Shown here piece after piece: positions 15,270 through 18,536 of a DNA stretch of 18,536 nucleotides; the stretch's first letter is position 1; every line of letters begins with the position of its first letter. Origin of the DNA: Bacillota bacterium (GTDB lineage Bacteria > Bacillota > Clostridia > Peptostreptococcales > Anaerovoracaceae); NCBI GenBank assembly GCA_017549385.1, contig JAFYUX010000013.1:1-18536 (forward strand), read 5' to 3'. A program made the translations under genes and the position numbers. The notes under the pieces are model-generated. The model searched no databases, was not told where the DNA came from, and worked only from the letters and a program-made list of their open reading frames with translations.

Positions 15270-15780
15270 TTTTCAGACTTAAACAATTATTTAACAATCA
15301 TCTTCAAACCCATTAAAATCAACGTTTTGAATCGTATACAATCATCCAAAAAAGCACTTTGCAACCATATTTTATTTGCAAATATTGCTAATTGACACAA
15401 TGGCTACAAACGTTCAAATCACAGCATTTTTGCCATTTTCAAAAAAATTGTTTTACAAACGATACAGCTTTTTCCATTGGTGTTAACAACTAGTTTTGTC
15501 GGTTTTTACAACACATTTTTTTACTTTGAAAGTCAAAACAAGTCGCTATTTCACGTTTATTTGCGGTTATACCCCTTGTCAAAGGTTCAGCAATCTAGTT
15601 AAAAACACTACAAAATCACCATGATTTTAGAAATTTTTCTCATTTTCTTCCAAAATTTTTATCAAGTATTATGTATACATGAAAAAATACCTAAAAAACC
15701 TGCTTTTTACCCACCGTTTATATATTATGATATATATGAAACAGCTAATAATTGATACTAAATACGTCTAACGGAGTTTT
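15270..15780. other. AT-rich non-coding stretch between the adhE promoter and the Fic-like gene
   Basis: No open frame with a ribosome site was found in this roughly 510-bp stretch. It is clearly more AT-rich than the flanking genes. It contains a 10-bp palindrome ATGTATACAT (15671-15680) and a possible weak promoter for the next gene: TTTACC at 15706-15711 with GATATA at 15729-15734, or the extended TG-A-TATATA at 15728-15736. A few Rex- or CodY-like fragments are present but none is complete. It probably holds the regulatory regions of both divergent genes. Confidence 0.5.
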
Positions 15781-15785
15781 TAACA

Positions 15786-16496
15786 ATGAAACACCTTCTT
15801 CAAGACCTTGAAAATCAGATGACAAAACTTAAAAATATGCCTTCCGACATAGCGGCAGCTATGCAGACATCCAATATTGATAGATGGATGACTTCTGTTA
15901 TTCGTTTATATGGATGTCCTCTTTCTTCCGACAGGATTTTAGCTATGATAGAAGGTCAGAATATCCGCGAAGCCACAGTCAGCGACTATCAGCTCACGGA
16001 AATATGCCGCAGCCTCTACTCCGAGTTTGAGTACATGGCCGGTTTTGACACAAATCTGGATATAAAGACTATCGGTAGACTGCACCAGATTATCATGGAT
16101 GCTTCTACGCCGGTTCCATATAGAGACAGAGTTCATTTTGTAGACGAGATGGTTTATCCTGCGCCGGGTCCTGCTCGTATACCTCAGCTGCTGAGAGCAT
16201 GCGAACTGGAGATTTCATCTGATGATCATCAGGCCGACAAAATAGAAGGTGCCATCCGTACCCACGATATGATTATGGCTATCTGGCCTTATTCACAACA
16301 CAGCGACACACTTGCTTATGTCTGTATGAGCTACGAGCTTTTCAAAGCCGGTTATCCATTACCTACTCTGGACTTGAATCCCGTTCAGCATCTGCAGATA
16401 TCTGCCGAGTTTACAAACAAAGGCTCATCAAAAGCCCTTACTGAAATAGTGCTGACAAACCTCCTTCAGGAAGTCAATCTCGAGCCTCGCTGGTAA
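15786..16496 (+). CDS. Fic-like fold protein with degenerate active-site motif
   Basis: The 236-residue protein has the order of segments seen in Fic-domain proteins. These are IEG at 55-57 (the position of the inhibitory-helix E-G), a helix with LHQIIMDAS at 99-107, PYRDRVHFVDEMVYPAPGPA at 111-130 (the flap-like region), and a helix with THDMIMAIWPYSQHSDTLAY. In active Fic enzymes the last region reads HPFxxGNGR-like and its histidine is catalytic. Here W167, P168 and Y169 replace His-Pro-Phe, and SDTL replaces the glycine-rich anion loop, so AMP transfer by the usual mechanism is not expected. The ATG at 15786 has GGAG nine bases upstream. It is cytoplasmic, co-directional with yfcE, and separated from it by 73 nt. 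The Fic link is inferred from pattern only; a wholly different helical family is the alternative. Confidence 0.5.
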   Translation: MKHLLQDLENQMTKLKNMPSDIAAAMQTSNIDRWMTSVIRLYGCPLSSDRILAMIEGQNIREATVSDYQLTEICRSLYSEFEYMAGFDTNLDIKTIGRLHQIIMDASTPVPYRDRVHFVDEMVYPAPGPARIPQLLRACELEISSDDHQADKIEGAIRTHDMIMAIWPYSQHSDTLAYVCMSYELFKAGYPLPTLDLNPVQHLQISAEFTNKGSSKALTEIVLTNLLQEVNLEPRW

Positions 16497-16524
16497 CGTA
16501 CGCCACAACGCAAATTTTTACATA

Positions 16525-16530
16525 TATAAT
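16525..16530 (+). promoter_or_regulatory. Possible -10 element before the phosphodiesterase gene
   Basis: A perfect TATAAT lies about 40 nt before the ATG at 16570. I see no good -35 at 17 bp upstream, so this is weak evidence for a separate promoter. Confidence 0.25.
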
Positions 16531-16569
16531 AGAAAGAATATTTAACATAGAAAGCATGAGGTAATAAAA

Positions 16570-17124
16570 ATGAAGATAATGATCGCTTCAGATATCCACG
16601 GCTCCGCCGAGTTCTGCGAAGCATTTTTAGAAGCATATAAAAATGAAGTTCCAGATAAGATTCTGCTGCTCGGGGATATTCTCTACCACGGTCCTAGAAA
16701 CAATCTCCCAAACGATTACGATACAAAACGTACTATGGAGATTCTCAATGACCTCAAGGACGAAATTTCTGCAGTAAGAGGCAACTGCGATTCAGAAGTA
16801 GATCAGATGGTACTCAACTTCCCTCTCATGAACACTTATGAGATCGTAGAAGCAGATGGTATTAAACTCTTTGCCACACACGGTCATCATTATAGCCCTG
16901 ATAATCCGCCTCCATTTGTTGAGTTTGATGTTCTTCTCAACGGTCACACTCACATTTCAATGCTGGCTGACTGCGGTGATTACTATTATGCCAACCCTGG
17001 TTCCGTATCTATTCCAAAGGGTGGCACTACACATTCATATATGATCTGCGAAGACCGTATGCTTACTATTAAAAATCTCCTCACTATGGACGAGATTGAC
17101 AAGATGTACATTAAAAAGAAATAG
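16570..17124 (+). CDS. yfcE: YfcE-type metallophosphodiesterase
   Basis: The 184-residue protein has the same length as E. coli YfcE and shares its characteristic segments: MKIMIASDIHG with D8 and H10, LLLGDILYHGPRN, AVRGNCDSEVDQM, ATHGHHYSP, LLNGHTH and ANPGSVSIPKGG. These supply the dinuclear metal ligands of the calcineurin-like phosphoesterase fold. YfcE hydrolyses phosphodiester model substrates in a Mn-dependent way, and its physiological substrate is not known. The ATG has GAGG eight bases upstream. It is followed closely by a thioesterase gene and probably shares its transcript. Cytoplasmic; nothing unusual. Confidence 0.92.
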   Translation: MKIMIASDIHGSAEFCEAFLEAYKNEVPDKILLLGDILYHGPRNNLPNDYDTKRTMEILNDLKDEISAVRGNCDSEVDQMVLNFPLMNTYEIVEADGIKLFATHGHHYSPDNPPPFVEFDVLLNGHTHISMLADCGDYYYANPGSVSIPKGGTTHSYMICEDRMLTIKNLLTMDEIDKMYIKKK

Positions 17125-17160
17125 TCTGAAAAAGTATATATAATGAAAGGTTTCACACAT

Positions 17161-17622
17161 ATGACAAATGCTGATGTAAGAAAAATGATCATTGAAATAT
17201 TAAACTCACCTATAGAAGAGCTTAAACAGACACACCCTACTGTAGCTGATCACGGCACACGCTTTATCGAATACACAGAAAAAGGCGATCTTACTCTGGA
17301 ATTCACTATCAAGCCAGAGTACAGAAACGGCGGCCACATACTCCAGGGCGGTGTTTTGGCTTCATTTATAGATGATACTTTCGGACTTTTCAGCTTTGTT
17401 GCTACAGGTGGCACAGCTCCGCTCTCCACAACAAATCTTTCAGTAAACTACCACAAAGCTGTGCCGGAAGGCGTTGATAAAATCATCGTTACTTCCCATA
17501 TCATCACAGCAGGTAAAAACGTCCTCTCCATGAGCGCTGAGGCTAAAAACGAAGCTGGCCAGCTCATCGCAACGGCGCAGACAAACATGATCAATTTAAA
17601 TCATGTGAGGATTTATATTTAA
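17161..17622 (+). CDS. PaaI-family hotdog thioesterase
   Basis: I choose ATG 17161, giving 153 residues beginning MTNADVRKMI, because AAAGG lies about ten bases upstream. The in-frame ATG at 17143 has no ribosome site and adds six residues. The hotdog-fold active-site helix is clear: RNGGHILQGGVLASFIDD, with the HxxxGG element and the acidic residue expected of PaaI/YdiI-type acyl-CoA thioesterases. It is followed by TTNLSVNYHKAV and a core strand TAQTNMINL. Members hydrolyse aryl- or acyl-CoA esters in the cytoplasm, and the substrate here is unknown. It lies 36 nt after yfcE, so the two are probably co-transcribed, and it converges on argC across a shared terminator. Confidence 0.85.
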   Translation: MTNADVRKMIIEILNSPIEELKQTHPTVADHGTRFIEYTEKGDLTLEFTIKPEYRNGGHILQGGVLASFIDDTFGLFSFVATGGTAPLSTTNLSVNYHKAVPEGVDKIIVTSHIITAGKNVLSMSAEAKNEAGQLIATAQTNMINLNHVRIYI

Positions 17623-17626
17623 AAAT

Positions 17627-17661
17627 AAAACGACCCAGGATTACCTGAGTCGTTTCTTTAT
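17627..17661. terminator. Bidirectional terminator between the thioesterase gene and argC
   Basis: AAACGAC (17628-17634) pairs with GTCGTTT (17649-17655) and, after one mismatch, CAGG pairs with CCTG around ATTA. T-rich sequence follows on both strands, stronger on the minus strand (TTTTATTTTT). Confidence 0.8.
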
Positions 17662-17686
17662 TATCTGCATAATTTCTTTTCGTGAT

Positions 17687-18536
17687 TTACGGTGCGATGA
17701 TGTGGAGGTTCTTGAGACCAACAGTTTCTGGGAGTCCGAAAGCAACATTCATGTTCTGGAGAGCCTGACCTGCAGCACCCTTTACTGTGTTATCGATGCA
17801 TGATGTGATGATAGCACGCTTTGTTCTCTTGTCTACCTTTACACTAATATCGCAGAAGTTTGTGCCTACTACGAATCTAGTTTCGCAGAGACCTCGACGG
17901 ATACGAACGAAAGGTTCGCTGCCGTAGCACTTGTCATAAATTGCATAGAGATCGTCTTCTGTTACGTCCTTGAGGAGATCTACATAGATAGTAGCCATGA
18001 TACCACGCTTCATAGGGATGAGGTGCGGTGTGAACTGAAGCATGATTTCTCTGCCAGCAACTTTTGAAAGTTCCTGTTCGATTTCTGGGGTATGTCTGTG
18101 ATGAGCGATACCGTAAGCCTTCATGGATTCCCCAGCTTCTGTGTAGAGGTATGGGTAATCTTTTTTACGACCGGCACCTGTGATACCTGACTTTGCGTCG
18201 ATGATGATGCGATCAGGATCGATAAGACCTTCTTCTCTCAGGAGAGCTGAAATAGCGAGGATACTTGCTGTTGTGTAACAACCTGGATTTGCGATGAGAT
18301 CAGTTTCCTTGATCTTGTCTCTCCAGAGTTCTGGAAGACCGTAAACCTGCTGAGGAATGAGATCCTTTGCAGTGTGTTCTGTCTTGTACCATTCTTCGTA
18401 TACGTCAGCATCATCAAGTCTGAAGTCTGCGCTGAAGTCGATAATCTTAACGCCCTTTTCAAGTGCGATCTGTGCAAGTTCGAAAACGAGACCGTTTGGA
18501 AGAGCTGTAAATACTACGTCTACTGTACCCATAGCA
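17687..18536 (-). CDS. argC: N-acetyl-gamma-glutamyl-phosphate reductase ArgC (5' end outside window)
   Basis: The open frame runs into the right edge. The methionine at 18532 is internal (Ala precedes it), so the N-terminal NADP-binding part is missing here. Visible are VDVVFTALPNG, IIDFSADFRL, YGLPELWR, and the active-site cysteine in IANPGCYTTA. SGITGAGRK, the histidine segment GIAHHRHTPEI and LIPMKRGI follow. ArgC makes N-acetylglutamate semialdehyde with NADPH, the third step of arginine synthesis, which complements ArgG and ArgH encoded about 6 kb away on the other strand. Genes for the remaining steps may lie upstream of argC, beyond the window. All motifs are normal. Confidence 0.95.
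   Translation of the reverse strand, partial: AMGTVDVVFTALPNGLVFELAQIALEKGVKIIDFSADFRLDDADVYEEWYKTEHTAKDLIPQQVYGLPELWRDKIKETDLIANPGCYTTASILAISALLREEGLIDPDRIIIDAKSGITGAGRKKDYPYLYTEAGESMKAYGIAHHRHTPEIEQELSKVAGREIMLQFTPHLIPMKRGIMATIYVDLLKDVTEDDLYAIYDKCYGSEPFVRIRRGLCETRFVVGTNFCDISVKVDKRTKRAIITSCIDNTVKGAAGQALQNMNVAFGLPETVGLKNLHIIAP

Noticed and set aside
15264-15460. CodY box (AATTTTC-W-GAAAATT) near the adhE promoter
   Set aside because: The best matches have three or more mismatches in an AT-rich stretch where such similarity is expected by chance.
15263-15500. Rex operator for adhE (TTGTTAA / TTAACAA elements near 15285-15297 and 15480-15490)
   Set aside because: Only half sites or wrong spacing were found; no complete TTGTTAA-N4-TTAACAA type palindrome is present.

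Overview
The window reads as ordinary chromosome of a moderate-GC anaerobic member of the Clostridia (Firmicutes). The reasons are a Firmicute-type murB / PHP / rapZ / yvcK / whiA cluster, an Rnf-type RnfB ending, a fused AdhE, strong AGGAGG ribosome binding sites and many hairpin-plus-T-run terminators. A family-XIII/Anaerovoracaceae-like lineage is possible, but I cannot fix the genus from sequence alone.

Layout. 1-425: the 3' end of rnfB (+) with its terminator. 431-4611 (-): whiA, a BaiN/HI0933-type flavoprotein and a COG2509-type FAD-dependent dehydrogenase, probably one transcript ending in a long hairpin. 4683-4985 (+): a small Cys-rich DUF1540 gene with its own promoter and terminator, lying between yvcK and whiA on the opposite strand. 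4990-8638 (-): murB, a PHP-domain hydrolase, rapZ and yvcK behind a near-consensus promoter; yvcK carries an in-frame TAA. 8665-8880: the divergent murB/argG control region with an ArgR-like operator array. 8897-11570 (+): argG-argH, the last two steps of arginine synthesis, with a terminator. 11566-12060 (-): an unrecognised protein with a beta-rich domain and one membrane segment. 12197-14987 (-): adhE with a cluster of hairpins behind it and, in front, a strong promoter and a roughly 245-nt structured leader RNA. 15786-17622 (+): a Fic-like protein without the catalytic motif, a YfcE-type phosphodiesterase and a PaaI-type thioesterase. 17687-18536 (-): argC, cut by the window end.

Functionally the region combines redox energy metabolism (Rnf, AdhE), peptidoglycan precursor synthesis and its regulators (MurB, RapZ, YvcK, WhiA) and arginine synthesis (ArgC, ArgG, ArgH). 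I saw no insertion sequence, phage gene, CRISPR array, tRNA or rRNA, and no clear new multi-gene system. The items most worth following are the structured adhE leader with competing pairings, the interrupted yvcK, the catalytically degenerate Fic-like protein, and the antisense placement of the DUF1540 gene.
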